Of a stretch of DNA of 64,000 bases, positions 25,121 to 34,412 are shown piece after piece. The notes below the pieces were generated by a model that was given only the letters and a program-made list of their open reading frames with translations, did not search any database and was not told where the DNA came from. This DNA is from Chitinophagaceae bacterium (GTDB lineage: Bacteria > Bacteroidota > Bacteroidia > Chitinophagales > Chitinophagaceae), in NCBI GenBank assembly GCA_947380905.1, contig CANCSS010000005.1, positions 22,955 through 86,954 of the forward strand. Reading direction: 5' to 3'. Numbering within the stretch: the first letter of the stretch is position 1; the number at the start of each line of letters is the position of its first letter. A program made the translations under genes and the position numbers.

Positions 25121-26488
25121 ATGAGCAAACCTTCTCTGCCACAAGGCACCAGAGATTTTAATGCAGCCACGGTGCAAAAGCGCCAATATATATTTCAAAC
25201 CATAAAATCAGTTTTTGAATTATATGGGTTTCAAGCACTGGAAACCCCTGCTATGGAAAACCTAGAAACCTTGATGGGCAAGTATGGGGAGGAAGGTGAT
25301 AAATTAATTTTTAAGATTTTAAACAACGGATTAGATCTGCCGCAAAAAAAACAATCAACATTAGATGGAGTTGAAAAATTATTGGCTGGAAAAAGTAGTA
25401 CTGCACTTACCGAACGCGCTTTAAGATATGATTTGACCATTCCCTTTGCAAGGTATGTTGCCATGAACCATGGTTCCTTAACCTTTCCTTTCAAAAGATA
25501 TCAAATACAACCTGTTTGGAGAGCCGATCGTCCTCAAAAAGGCAGGTATAGAGAATTTTATCAATGCGATGCAGATGTTGTTGGTAGTGATAGTTTACTC
25601 AATGAAGTAGATTTAATGTCGGTGTATTTGACCGCTTTTTCCAATTTAAAATTACCCGTAGAAGTAAAAATAAACAATCGAAAAATTTTATTCGGCCTGG
25701 CCCAATTGTGTGGAGGCGAAGAAAAATTAATCGACTTAACCATTGCCATTGATAAGTTGGATAAAATTGGCTGGGAAAAAGTACAAGAAGAATTAAATAG
25801 CAAAGGATTTTCGGACCAGCAACAAAAAATAGTACAACAATATTTAAATATTACTGGAAGCAACGAAGAAAAAATTGAAAAGCTTACAAAATTATTAGGA
25901 GACAACGAGTCGGTGCTCAAAGGAATTGATGAATTAAATTATGTACTCCAATATCACGCATCTTCGGGAATGGGTAAACAATTGGTTGCCGACTTTACTT
26001 TAGCAAGAGGATTGAATTATTATACAGGACTTATATTTGAGGTCAAAGCTTTGGATACCGATATGGGAAGCATTGGTGGTGGTGGGCGTTACAACGATTT
26101 AACCAGCTTGTTTGGCGTACCCAATATCCCAGGTGTTGGTATTAGTTTTGGTGTAGATCGTATTTACGATGTCATGGAAGAAAAAAAATTATTCCCTCCT
26201 TCCATTGAACAAACCACACAGGTATTATTTTTTAATTTAGGCGAGGCAGAAGCTAAAAGCGCGTATGAACAAATGGCCTTGCTTAGAAATAAAAAAATTG
26301 CTTGTGAAATTTACCCAGAGAAGAGTAAGTTCGACAAGCAATTTAAATATGCAGAGAAAAAAGGAATTCCCAATGTGATAATCATTGGAACAGAAGAGTT
26401 AGCAAAAAAAGAATGCAATTTGAAAAATATTATTACCGGTATTCAAACCACCATTCCCTTCTCAGAACTTCCTCATTTTAAGTTCTAA
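25121..26488 (+). CDS. hisS: Histidine--tRNA ligase
   Basis: ATG at 25121 (MSKPSLPQGTRDF) gives 455 aa and the canonical N terminus; the track start 14 codons upstream adds an unrelated leader. The class II motif 2 region (RYDLTIPFARYVAMNHG ... FYQCDADVVGSDS), the histidine-specific LARGLNYYTGLIFEV and GGGGRYNDL are all present. A C-terminal anticodon-binding domain follows. It charges tRNA-His. It is divergent from the small membrane protein gene and convergent with the next gene (1-bp gap). Confidence 0.98.
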   Translation: MSKPSLPQGTRDFNAATVQKRQYIFQTIKSVFELYGFQALETPAMENLETLMGKYGEEGDKLIFKILNNGLDLPQKKQSTLDGVEKLLAGKSSTALTERALRYDLTIPFARYVAMNHGSLTFPFKRYQIQPVWRADRPQKGRYREFYQCDADVVGSDSLLNEVDLMSVYLTAFSNLKLPVEVKINNRKILFGLAQLCGGEEKLIDLTIAIDKLDKIGWEKVQEELNSKGFSDQQQKIVQQYLNITGSNEEKIEKLTKLLGDNESVLKGIDELNYVLQYHASSGMGKQLVADFTLARGLNYYTGLIFEVKALDTDMGSIGGGGRYNDLTSLFGVPNIPGVGISFGVDRIYDVMEEKKLFPPSIEQTTQVLFFNLGEAEAKSAYEQMALLRNKKIACEIYPEKSKFDKQFKYAEKKGIPNVIIIGTEELAKKECNLKNIITGIQTTIPFSELPHFKF

Positions 26489-26489
26489 T

Positions 26490-26876
26490 TTATTCGCATT
26501 TACTAGACCAAAGGTCATGGTAAAAATCTTCCTTTATATAGGCTGTAGTTGCTGACACTTTTTTACCAACCAATTCCATGCCTTGCACTAAAATTGATAC
26601 TGATACCACAACATTATTGGCATCTCTTTTGAAAACAACTGGCGCATCATAAGCGGCTAAATAAAAAGAGTCAGGTCCTTTTTTCTCTAATCCAGTTGCG
26701 CCCATGGCAGAATTTAAAGTAAGCACAGTATCTACTGCTGTAATATTTACTTCGGACACGGGGCTTCCATCAGGAAAAGTATATTTCCCAACATAATCTT
26801 TCAATGAGCTTGTTTGAGCATGAACGGAAAAAAGTACTCCCATCATAATCGAAGTCATCAAGACAAATTTTTTCAT
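26490..26876 (-). CDS. Small secreted protein, DUF3471-like
   Basis: The 128-aa protein has a signal peptide (MKKFVLMTSIMMGVLFSVHAQ) and a single beta-rich domain: YVGKYTFPDGSPVSEVNI, then FKRDANNVVVSVSILVQGM. This resembles the DUF3471 / C-terminal domain attached to many secreted beta-lactamase-like hydrolases of Bacteroidota, here on its own. Function unknown. It ends one base from hisS on the opposite strand and is divergent from rlmN. Confidence 0.75.
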   Translation of the reverse strand: MKKFVLMTSIMMGVLFSVHAQTSSLKDYVGKYTFPDGSPVSEVNITAVDTVLTLNSAMGATGLEKKGPDSFYLAAYDAPVVFKRDANNVVVSVSILVQGMELVGKKVSATTAYIKEDFYHDLWSSKCE

Positions 26877-27046
26877 AGATATCTATTTTTTTATATTTAT
26901 AGCACAGAAAAGTGCGATTCGAAATTAAGTAAAAAGATGTCGAATCAATAAAAAAATAAGGCCAATTCGCAATTAATTATAGGAGCTTATTTGAAGGGAG
27001 AATGATAGGTGAAAAAAAGAATTAAAAGTATCCAAATCCGATCAAG

Positions 27047-27054
27047 TATCTTTG
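27047..27054 (+). promoter_or_regulatory. -7 promoter box abutting rlmN start
   Basis: TATCTTTG matches TAnnTTTG exactly and ends 4 bases before the rlmN ATG at 27059. If used, the transcript would be leaderless or nearly so. Confidence 0.4.
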
Positions 27055-27058
27055 CATC

Positions 27059-28108
27059 ATGGAGAAGAATAGAGAGAATATTAGACAGGTCGAAGTGGCT
27101 GATATTGAACGTTTTATAGGCAAAATAGGAGAAAAGCCATTTCGAGTAAAACAAATCGTTGAATGGTTGTGGCAAAAACATGCCCATAGCTTCGACGAAA
27201 TGACCAACCTAAGTAAGGACTTGCGCAAGCAATTAGAAGATCATTATCAATTGCCTGCTTTAACAATTAACACTACCCAGTTGAGTGATGATGGTACTTT
27301 AAAAACGCGTTTCAAAACTTTTGACGATCATATGATTGAAGGCGTGCTTATTCCTACCGCACTTCGTAAAACAGCTTGTGTATCCTCTCAAATAGGTTGC
27401 AGTTTAAGTTGTAAGTTTTGTGCCACAGGTACCATGACCAGAAAAAGAAATTTAAGCTTTGATGAAATATACGATCAAGTAGTTTACATCTTGCAACAAA
27501 GCGAAGCCACTTACGATAAACATTTAAGCAATATTGTTTTTATGGGTATGGGTGAGCCTCTCATGAATTACCACAATGTGCTTAAAGCCATTGAAAAAAT
27601 TACTTCCCCTGACGGCTTAGGTATGAGTGCCAAGCGCATTACTGTTTCCACCGCTGGTATTGTTAAACAAATTAGACAATTGGGCGACGACAATGTAAAA
27701 TTTAAATTGGCTTTGTCCTTGCATGCAGCCAATGACAAAAAGCGAAATGAACTCATGCCTATCAATGAGAGTAATAATATCAAATCACTGATTGAAGCAT
27801 TGAATTATTTTTATAAAAAAACTGGTAGTGAAGTTACTTTTGAATACATTTTATTTAAAGATTTTAATGATTCAGAAAAAGATGCAGAAGAACTTACCAA
27901 GATCTACCGACAAGTGCCCGCTGATTTAATCAATGTCATTGAATACAATCCAGTAGATGTATTCCCTTTTGACAAACCTGACGAAGATGGCTTTGAGCGT
28001 TTTGTAGAAATTTTACAAAAGAACAGAGTCAACGTTAGAATAAGAAGAAGCAGAGGAAAGGATATTGATGCCGCTTGTGGACAATTAGCAAACAAGGATA
28101 ATATTTAA
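27059..28108 (+). CDS. rlmN: Dual-specificity 23S rRNA A2503 / tRNA A37 methyltransferase RlmN
   Basis: The 349-aa radical-SAM enzyme has the cluster motif CSLSCKFCATG, the N-terminal helical domain (KPFRVKQIVEWLWQK) and the methyl-accepting C-terminal Cys in DIDAACGQLANK. It adds a methyl group to C2 of A2503 in 23S rRNA and of A37 in some tRNAs. The start at 27059 gives the family-typical beginning. It appears to head an operon with the two pseudouridine synthase genes (11-bp gap to the first). Confidence 0.97.
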   Translation: MEKNRENIRQVEVADIERFIGKIGEKPFRVKQIVEWLWQKHAHSFDEMTNLSKDLRKQLEDHYQLPALTINTTQLSDDGTLKTRFKTFDDHMIEGVLIPTALRKTACVSSQIGCSLSCKFCATGTMTRKRNLSFDEIYDQVVYILQQSEATYDKHLSNIVFMGMGEPLMNYHNVLKAIEKITSPDGLGMSAKRITVSTAGIVKQIRQLGDDNVKFKLALSLHAANDKKRNELMPINESNNIKSLIEALNYFYKKTGSEVTFEYILFKDFNDSEKDAEELTKIYRQVPADLINVIEYNPVDVFPFDKPDEDGFERFVEILQKNRVNVRIRRSRGKDIDAACGQLANKDNI

Positions 28109-28119
28109 ACCTGCCGGCA

Positions 28120-29244
28120 ATGAACAACAAAAGATCGGACAACTTTGACAAGTTTTCAAATAAGAAAAAAGGCAGTGCTGTTAAAGAAGAATACAGACAA
28201 GAAAAGAAAAAAGCCAAAGTAGAAATGAGGGCTGCTGGAGAAGCCATGCGTCAAAGAAAAAAAGACAAAGAACGAGGCATTCCTGTAGAACCCTTGGGCA
28301 ATAACAAAAGAAGAATTCCCTCTAACAAAACAGCACCTACTTTCTCCCATAAAAATGCTGCTCCAAAATATGGCGAATTAAAGCCCTCTTTTAATGTAAA
28401 GCCTAGCCCAAGTAATAAAAGAACGCCCGCCTCTATGGACCGTGCCGATGTAAAAAGAACTGCTTCTATTGGAAAAGTAACTGCTTCTACCGAAGCCCCT
28501 TTTGAACAAATGCCCTTGAATAAATACATTGCGCATGCTGGCATATCTGGACGACGCGAAGCAGCAGAATTGGTGAAAGCCGGTCATGTAGCAGTGAATG
28601 GAGACATTGTTTTAGAGCCAGGTTACAAAGTGCAATACAAAGATGTAGTAAGGTTAAAAGGCAAGGTTTTACAATTACAAGTAACACCCGTTTATATTTT
28701 ATTAAACAAGCCTAAAGATTATATCTGTACTGCTTCAGATCCAGAAGGCAGAAAAACAGTATTGGACATTATCAAAAATGCCACTACACAAAGAATGTTT
28801 CCAGTAGGTCGCTTAGATAGAAACACAACTGGGGTTTTAATTTTAACCAACGATGGTGACTTAGCACAAAAATTAACCCACCCTTCCTACGAAATAAAAA
28901 AAATATACGAAGTTACTTTAGACAAGCCTGTCACCAAAGCCGATATGGAATCCATTGCAGCTGGGGTAGACCTTGAAGATGGATTTATTGCAGCAGACGC
29001 AGTGAGTTATTTATCCAACACTTCTAAAAATGTCATTGGTATTGAAATTCATAGTGGAAGAAACAGAATTGTGCGCCGCATATTTGAACACTTAGGATAT
29101 GACGTAAGACATTTGGACAGAGTGATGTTCGCTAATTTAACCAAGAAAAATGTTGATCGCGGTAAATGGCGTTTCTTGGCTGAGAAAGAAGTGCGGTTGT
29201 TAAAATTCATGAATAAATCTTTCACCAGAAAGTCTTCCAATTAA
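28120..29244 (+). CDS. rluB: RsuA/RluB-family pseudouridine synthase with long basic N-terminal extension
   Basis: The 374-aa protein starts with about 120 residues of low-complexity basic sequence (KKKGSAVKEEYRQEKKKAK and so on). An S4 RNA-binding domain follows (LNKYIAHAGISGRREAAELV), then the RsuA/RluB catalytic domain (PVGRLDRNTTGVLILTNDGD, with the catalytic Asp in GRLDRNT). It isomerises a uridine in rRNA; 23S U2605 as in RluB is likeliest, though RluE/F-type specificity cannot be excluded. The extension probably helps bind rRNA. It lies between rlmN and an RluA-family gene. Confidence 0.9.
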   Translation: MNNKRSDNFDKFSNKKKGSAVKEEYRQEKKKAKVEMRAAGEAMRQRKKDKERGIPVEPLGNNKRRIPSNKTAPTFSHKNAAPKYGELKPSFNVKPSPSNKRTPASMDRADVKRTASIGKVTASTEAPFEQMPLNKYIAHAGISGRREAAELVKAGHVAVNGDIVLEPGYKVQYKDVVRLKGKVLQLQVTPVYILLNKPKDYICTASDPEGRKTVLDIIKNATTQRMFPVGRLDRNTTGVLILTNDGDLAQKLTHPSYEIKKIYEVTLDKPVTKADMESIAAGVDLEDGFIAADAVSYLSNTSKNVIGIEIHSGRNRIVRRIFEHLGYDVRHLDRVMFANLTKKNVDRGKWRFLAEKEVRLLKFMNKSFTRKSSN

Positions 29245-29251
29245 TTTGAGC

Positions 29252-29959
29252 ATGTTAAGTATTTTATTTGAAGACGATGACATTATTGTATTAAACAAAC
29301 CTGCTGGTTTATTTAGTATCCCCGATCGATTTGGAAAAGAAGTCTCTCTTAAATCCATGTTGCAAGAAAAGTATGGAGAAATATTTACCGTACATCGACT
29401 AGACCAACATACCAGTGGTTTAATTCTTTTTGCCAAAAATGCAGCAGCTCATCAATTGTTAAGTGAGTTATTTGAAGGAAGGACGATTGAAAAAAAATAC
29501 CTAGGCTTGGTCAAAGGCAGGCCTGCACAAGAAGGCAGTATTGACAATCCCATCATGGAACACCCGGTGAAAAAAGGAACGATGGTGATTAACGCCAAAG
29601 GCAAAGCGGCACTAACCACTTATAGCGTTTTAAAATATTACAAACAATATGCTTGGGTGAATTTTCAAATACATACAGGACGCACCCATCAAATCAGGCT
29701 CCATGCCAAACAAATAGGCCATCCCATTGTAGCAGACGACGTATATGGAGATGGAGAAAGCTTATTGCTTTCTTCTATTAAAAAGAAAAATTTTAAGCTA
29801 AGCAAGACCGAAGAGGAAGAAAGGCCCTTGCTTGCTAGACAAGCATTACACGCCCATACCTTGGTTTTTACCTATAAAGAAAAAGAGCTCCGATTAGAAG
29901 CTCCTTTGCCTAAAGATTTAACTGCTTGTTTAAAGCAGTTGGATAAATGGAATAGTTAA
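29252..29959 (+). CDS. RluA-family pseudouridine synthase
   Basis: ATG at 29252 gives 235 aa; the track uses a TTG two codons earlier. The catalytic motif is HRLDQHTSGLILFAKN (Asp in HRLD), with LNKPAGLFSIPD upstream and IHTGRTHQIRLHAKQIGHPI downstream. No S4 domain is present. The target uridine (rRNA or tRNA) is unknown. It follows the RluB-type gene by 7 bp, so three RNA-modification genes share one probable operon. It is convergent with uxaC. Confidence 0.92.
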   Translation: MLSILFEDDDIIVLNKPAGLFSIPDRFGKEVSLKSMLQEKYGEIFTVHRLDQHTSGLILFAKNAAAHQLLSELFEGRTIEKKYLGLVKGRPAQEGSIDNPIMEHPVKKGTMVINAKGKAALTTYSVLKYYKQYAWVNFQIHTGRTHQIRLHAKQIGHPIVADDVYGDGESLLLSSIKKKNFKLSKTEEEERPLLARQALHAHTLVFTYKEKELRLEAPLPKDLTACLKQLDKWNS

Positions 29960-29964
29960 TTCAA

Positions 29965-31377
29965 TTATTGAGGCATTTTCCATCCAAAATATTCATTGGC
30001 ATTGTTGAAACAGATGTCTTGAATGATCTTTCCAGTCCAAGCAATATCATTGGGCAATTCCCCTTCTTCCATTTCTTTACCAAAAAGATTACAAAGAATT
30101 CTTCTGAAATATTCATGTCTTGGATAAGATAAAAAGCTTCTTGAATCTGTTAGCATGCCTACAAAGCGACTCAATAGCCCCATATTACTTAAAGCATTTA
30201 TCTGCTTTTCCATGCCATCCTTCTGATCCATGAACCACCAACCAGAACCAAATTGTACCTTACCCGCCACAGAACCATCATTAAAATTACCAATCATAGA
30301 AGCTATTAATTCATTGTCGGCAGGATTTAAATTATAAATGATAGTTTTTGCTAACTTATCATCTGTATCTAATTTATTTAAGAACTTAGACAAACTAACT
30401 GCTTGTGAAAAATCACCAATACTGTCCCAGCCGGTATCTGGGCCTATTAAATTCAACATTCTTGAATTGTTGTTTCTAAGTGCCCCTAAATGATATTGCT
30501 GAATCCACCCTTTTTTCCAATCCCATTCTGCAAAATGCAATAACATACAAGACTTAAATTTATGCTGTTCTAATACGCTTATATCTTTACCAGCTTTTAC
30601 TGTATCAAAAATAGCATTGATCTCGGCCCCTGTAAAATCCTCCACATAAATTTGCTCTAAACCATGGTCACTCACATTGCATCCCATGGAAGCAAAAAAG
30701 TCGTGCCTGTTTTGTAAAGCATATAAATAATCATCAAAACTACTAATAGAAACTTTGCTTATTTTTTCTAACTTACTTAAATAAACTACAAAATTTGCTG
30801 CGTTGCTTACTTCCATGGCTTTGTCAGGTCTAAAAGCAGGAAGTACTTTTGTAGAAAAACTACTGTCTTTAATGGCTTGATGATGTTCCAAGGTATCAAT
30901 TGGATCGTCCGTAGTACAAATAACACGCACATTCATTTTAGTGATCATTCGTTGGGTTGTAAATTCAGGGCTTTGCAACTGTGCCGAAGCTTGATCGTAT
31001 ACTTTTTTTGCTGAACCTGGATTTAATACCTCCTTAATTCCAAAATAACGTTGCAGCTCTAAATGCGTCCAATGATACAAAGGATTGCGCATCGTATAAG
31101 GAACCGTTTCGGCCCATTTCATAAATTTTTCTTCGTCTGATTTGTTGCCAGTGCAATAAGATTCTTCTACGCCATTGGTTCTTAAAGCACGCCATTTGTA
31201 ATGGTCTCCGGCCAACCAAGCATCGGTTAAATTATTAAAATTGATGTTATTAGCAATTTGATCAGGTGCCAAATGGCAGTGATAATCAATCAATGGCATT
31301 TTAGCAGCAAAATCATGGTATAATTTTTCTGCCGTTTTACTTTGCAATAAAAAATTTTCATCCAAAAAAGCTTTCAT
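29965..31377 (-). CDS. uxaC: Glucuronate/galacturonate isomerase UxaC
   Basis: The 470-aa enzyme of the amidohydrolase-fold uronate isomerase family has the metal ligands LIDYHCHLAPDQIANN and a C terminus DSRSFLSYPRHEYFRRILCN, all typical of UxaC. It converts D-galacturonate to D-tagaturonate and D-glucuronate to D-fructuronate in the cytoplasm. It is the last gene of the operon GH28 fusion-uxaB-uxaA-uxaC and lies 15 bp after uxaA. Together these give the first three steps from pectin uronic acids, and glucuronate freed by GH115 could enter here too. Confidence 0.97.
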   Translation of the reverse strand: MKAFLDENFLLQSKTAEKLYHDFAAKMPLIDYHCHLAPDQIANNINFNNLTDAWLAGDHYKWRALRTNGVEESYCTGNKSDEEKFMKWAETVPYTMRNPLYHWTHLELQRYFGIKEVLNPGSAKKVYDQASAQLQSPEFTTQRMITKMNVRVICTTDDPIDTLEHHQAIKDSSFSTKVLPAFRPDKAMEVSNAANFVVYLSKLEKISKVSISSFDDYLYALQNRHDFFASMGCNVSDHGLEQIYVEDFTGAEINAIFDTVKAGKDISVLEQHKFKSCMLLHFAEWDWKKGWIQQYHLGALRNNNSRMLNLIGPDTGWDSIGDFSQAVSLSKFLNKLDTDDKLAKTIIYNLNPADNELIASMIGNFNDGSVAGKVQFGSGWWFMDQKDGMEKQINALSNMGLLSRFVGMLTDSRSFLSYPRHEYFRRILCNLFGKEMEEGELPNDIAWTGKIIQDICFNNANEYFGWKMPQ

Positions 31378-31392
31378 AATTTACTTCCTTTT

Positions 31393-33030
31393 TTAAAGAC
31401 TTACGCCACGCTTCCATGGAATAAAATCGTCTTGGTTTAACAATACTGCTTTAGGAGTTACTTCCCCACTTGCAGCTTTAATACAATATGCTAATATTTC
31501 TTCTCCCATTTGTTCAATGGTTTTTTCACCATCAATGATAGGACCCGTATCAATATCAATAATATCGGCCATTCGTTTTGCCAACGCACTGTTACTTGAT
31601 ACTTTAATAGTAGGACAAACTGGATTGCCAGTAGGCGTACCCAGCCCTGTTGTAAATAAAATAAGTGTAGCACCCGATGCTGCTTTACCTGTAGTAGCTT
31701 CTACATCATTGCCTGGCGTACACACTAAATGCAATCCAGCTTTTACTGCAGGCTCGGTATAATCTAATACATCCACAATGGGCGCATTGCCTCCTTTTTT
31801 AGCTGCTCCTGCCGATTTAATCGCATCTGTAATCAATCCATCTTTAATATTTCCAGGAGATGGATTCATATGAAATCCAGAACCCACTTTTAATGCTGCA
31901 TCATTATACGTGGTCATTAATTGAATAAATTTTTTGGCAGCAGCAGGTTCTATGGTGCGATTGATTAATTCTTGTTCTACCCCACATAGTTCTGGAAATT
32001 CAGCCAATAATATTTGACCTCCTAAGGCCACTACTAAATCGGCGCAATAACCAACTGCAGGATTAGCAGATATACCACTAAAACCATCACTGCCCCCACA
32101 TTTAACCCCGATACATAATTTACTTAATGGGGCGGGCGCTCGATTTAACTTATTGGCTTCTATCAAACCTTTGAAAGTAGATTGAATGGCACCAGCCAAT
32201 AATTCAGGTTCACTTTTAGATTGTTGTTGCTCAAAAATTAATAAGGGCTTATTAAAGTTGGGGTTGTGCGCTTTTATTTCTTTTTCAAATTCTGATGATT
32301 GTAAATGTTGACATCCCAAACTTAAAACGGTAATACCAGCCACATTTGGATGGTCTGCATAGGCTGCTAATAATTTACTTAATACAGCTGAATCTTGTCT
32401 AATGCCACCGCATCCACCTTGGTGGTTTAAAAATTTAATGCCGTCTATATTTTCAAAAACTCGGCCTTTTTTAGGCGTTGTCGCTAAATGGATAGGCATT
32501 GAAATATCCTTACCCTCCCTATACGCTGCTAATAATTGCTGCGTATATTGTTTGTACTGATTAGAAACTTCATAGCCCAATTCATTATGCAATGCCTCTT
32601 TAATCACATCCAAATTTCTATTCTCACAAAAAACCGTAGGTATAAATAACCAATAATTAGCTGTACCTACTCTTCCATCTGCACGGTGATACCCATTAAA
32701 TGTTTTATCCTGAAATTTACTTATATCAGGCGCTTGCCAAGTATAATTATAGGGTTGAAAAGCAAATGGTTCTGCCGCATGATTTAAGTTATCGGTTGTC
32801 ATACGCGCCCCCGCTTCCACATCCTTGGTTAATTTACCCACTAATACACCATACATAAAAATAGACGCTCCTTTTTTAAATGCGGTAGGATAAATTTTAT
32901 GTTTTGCAGCGATATCTTCAATGGCGGTAACTTGCTCATTTCCTATTGACACAGTAGCCCCTTTCATTATATTTTGTAGTGCTACCCATACATTGTCTTT
33001 GGGATTAATTTTTAGTACATTTTTCATCAT
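31393..33030 (-). CDS. uxaA: Altronate dehydratase UxaA
   Basis: The 545-aa protein combines an N-terminal SAF domain (to about residue 90, IMKGATVSIGN ... GARMTTDNLNH) and the C-terminal dehydratase domain with HQGGCGGIRQDS and KCGGSDGFSGISANPA. It converts D-altronate to 2-keto-3-deoxygluconate using a metal ion. Its ATG overlaps the uxaB stop by 4 bp (ATGA), indicating translational coupling. A second ATG one codon later is equally possible as start. Confidence 0.97.
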   Translation of the reverse strand: MMKNVLKINPKDNVWVALQNIMKGATVSIGNEQVTAIEDIAAKHKIYPTAFKKGASIFMYGVLVGKLTKDVEAGARMTTDNLNHAAEPFAFQPYNYTWQAPDISKFQDKTFNGYHRADGRVGTANYWLFIPTVFCENRNLDVIKEALHNELGYEVSNQYKQYTQQLLAAYREGKDISMPIHLATTPKKGRVFENIDGIKFLNHQGGCGGIRQDSAVLSKLLAAYADHPNVAGITVLSLGCQHLQSSEFEKEIKAHNPNFNKPLLIFEQQQSKSEPELLAGAIQSTFKGLIEANKLNRAPAPLSKLCIGVKCGGSDGFSGISANPAVGYCADLVVALGGQILLAEFPELCGVEQELINRTIEPAAAKKFIQLMTTYNDAALKVGSGFHMNPSPGNIKDGLITDAIKSAGAAKKGGNAPIVDVLDYTEPAVKAGLHLVCTPGNDVEATTGKAASGATLILFTTGLGTPTGNPVCPTIKVSSNSALAKRMADIIDIDTGPIIDGEKTIEQMGEEILAYCIKAASGEVTPKAVLLNQDDFIPWKRGVSL

Positions 33031-34379
33031 CCTAAAATAGTTTTAATTCCAATATTATTAATTTTTTCTTTCCACTTTTCTACTAGATCTATAAATTCTT
33101 GATGATGGCAGAAATTTTTAGTTTCAATGTCTTTTTGGTGCTCTTGTTTCATATACCAAGCAAATGTTGCAAATCCAAGCGCCATTTTTTCTGCTGGCTT
33201 GCCGGTAAGTAAGATAAATTTTTCCATTAAAAACTGATTGCGCATTTTCATTTTTTCTTCAAAATTAATAGCGATGCTGTTCCACTTATGTTGTATAAAA
33301 GGGTTGGCGAAACGCTCTAAAACGCTGTTAGCAAATTGAATGGCTTCTTTTTCTGTAATAGCATCCCCCAAAACACATGGGACAATTTCTTCCATTGCCA
33401 AGCCTGTTATGAAATTATTAAAGGCCTTGTTTTCCATGGCTTTAACTACCGTATCAAAACCTGCCAGGATGGCTAAAGCACAACTAAAAGTATGGGTACC
33501 ATTTAACAACCTTAATTTTAATTCTCTGTATTTTATAATAGAAGGGGCCACCACCACTCTTTCGTCCACAGTTACAAAAGAAATTTTAGGAATGGTAGTT
33601 GGTTTATTCACTTCAATGGCCCACAAGGCAAAGGGTTCACTGCTAATTAACAATTGATCTTTATACCCTAACTTATCTTCTAATTCTTGCATTTCTTTTT
33701 CTTCCAATTTACCAGGCACAATACGATCCACCAAAGTATTACAAAACTCATTTGCTTGATTGATCCAATGAACAAAATCCTCAGGCAAAGCATGCAGTTT
33801 TGCTAGTTTTAATATTATGTCTAATAAAACATTGGCGTTGTTTGGCACTAATTCAGTAGGAAGTATCACCCAACCTTTGTTCACATCTCCATTGAAATAT
33901 TTCCAGCGCGCATACAGTAATGCCAATAATTTAGCAGGAAATGAATGGGGAGCATCAGGACCCAAAGCGTCATTGGTATCTAATACCAACCCAGCTTCCG
34001 TTGTATTAGAAATAATCACTTCTAAGTTTTCATTTTTTGCTAGCTCCACTAATAGCTTCCAATCTTTCTTTGCTTCTACTACACGACTAATGGAACTATT
34101 GATAAATGAATCATTGACAAGTGATCCCTTATATACCCCTCTTATGCAATGGGTAAATAAATTGTCCTGAGATGTAAAATCAGCAATTCCTCCCTGATAG
34201 GTAGACTTAACAACAACTATTTTCCCATTAAAAATTCCTTTTTCATTGGCATGATGAATAAAAAAATCTGGCAGCCCTCTTAACAAGACCCCTGTTCCAA
34301 ATTGCATTACCCGCTCTGGCAATTCATTGAATTTATTCTGTTTGCTTATCCAATCTTTATTTAATAAAGGCCAACTCAT
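33027..34379 (-). CDS. uxaB: Tagaturonate reductase / altronate oxidoreductase UxaB
   Basis: The 450-aa protein is of the long-chain mannitol dehydrogenase family: N-terminal NAD-binding region (RVMQFGTGVLLRGLPDFFIH), FCNTLVDRIVPGK, and the catalytic KLRLLNGTHTF (Lys, Asn, His). It reduces D-tagaturonate to D-altronate with NADH. A fructuronate reductase (UxuB) role is less likely given the altronate dehydratase next door. It is 33 bp downstream of the pectinase fusion gene. Confidence 0.95.
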   Translation of the reverse strand: MSWPLLNKDWISKQNKFNELPERVMQFGTGVLLRGLPDFFIHHANEKGIFNGKIVVVKSTYQGGIADFTSQDNLFTHCIRGVYKGSLVNDSFINSSISRVVEAKKDWKLLVELAKNENLEVIISNTTEAGLVLDTNDALGPDAPHSFPAKLLALLYARWKYFNGDVNKGWVILPTELVPNNANVLLDIILKLAKLHALPEDFVHWINQANEFCNTLVDRIVPGKLEEKEMQELEDKLGYKDQLLISSEPFALWAIEVNKPTTIPKISFVTVDERVVVAPSIIKYRELKLRLLNGTHTFSCALAILAGFDTVVKAMENKAFNNFITGLAMEEIVPCVLGDAITEKEAIQFANSVLERFANPFIQHKWNSIAINFEEKMKMRNQFLMEKFILLTGKPAEKMALGFATFAWYMKQEHQKDIETKNFCHHQEFIDLVEKWKEKINNIGIKTILG

Positions 34380-34412
34380 TTCTTATTGCTTAGGTTTTGT
34401 ATTTCGATGCAA

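Noticed and set aside
28156-28687. Several minus-strand ORFs opposite the rluB N-terminal extension
   Set aside because: They arise from the low-complexity Lys/Glu coding on the plus strand and show no protein-like features.
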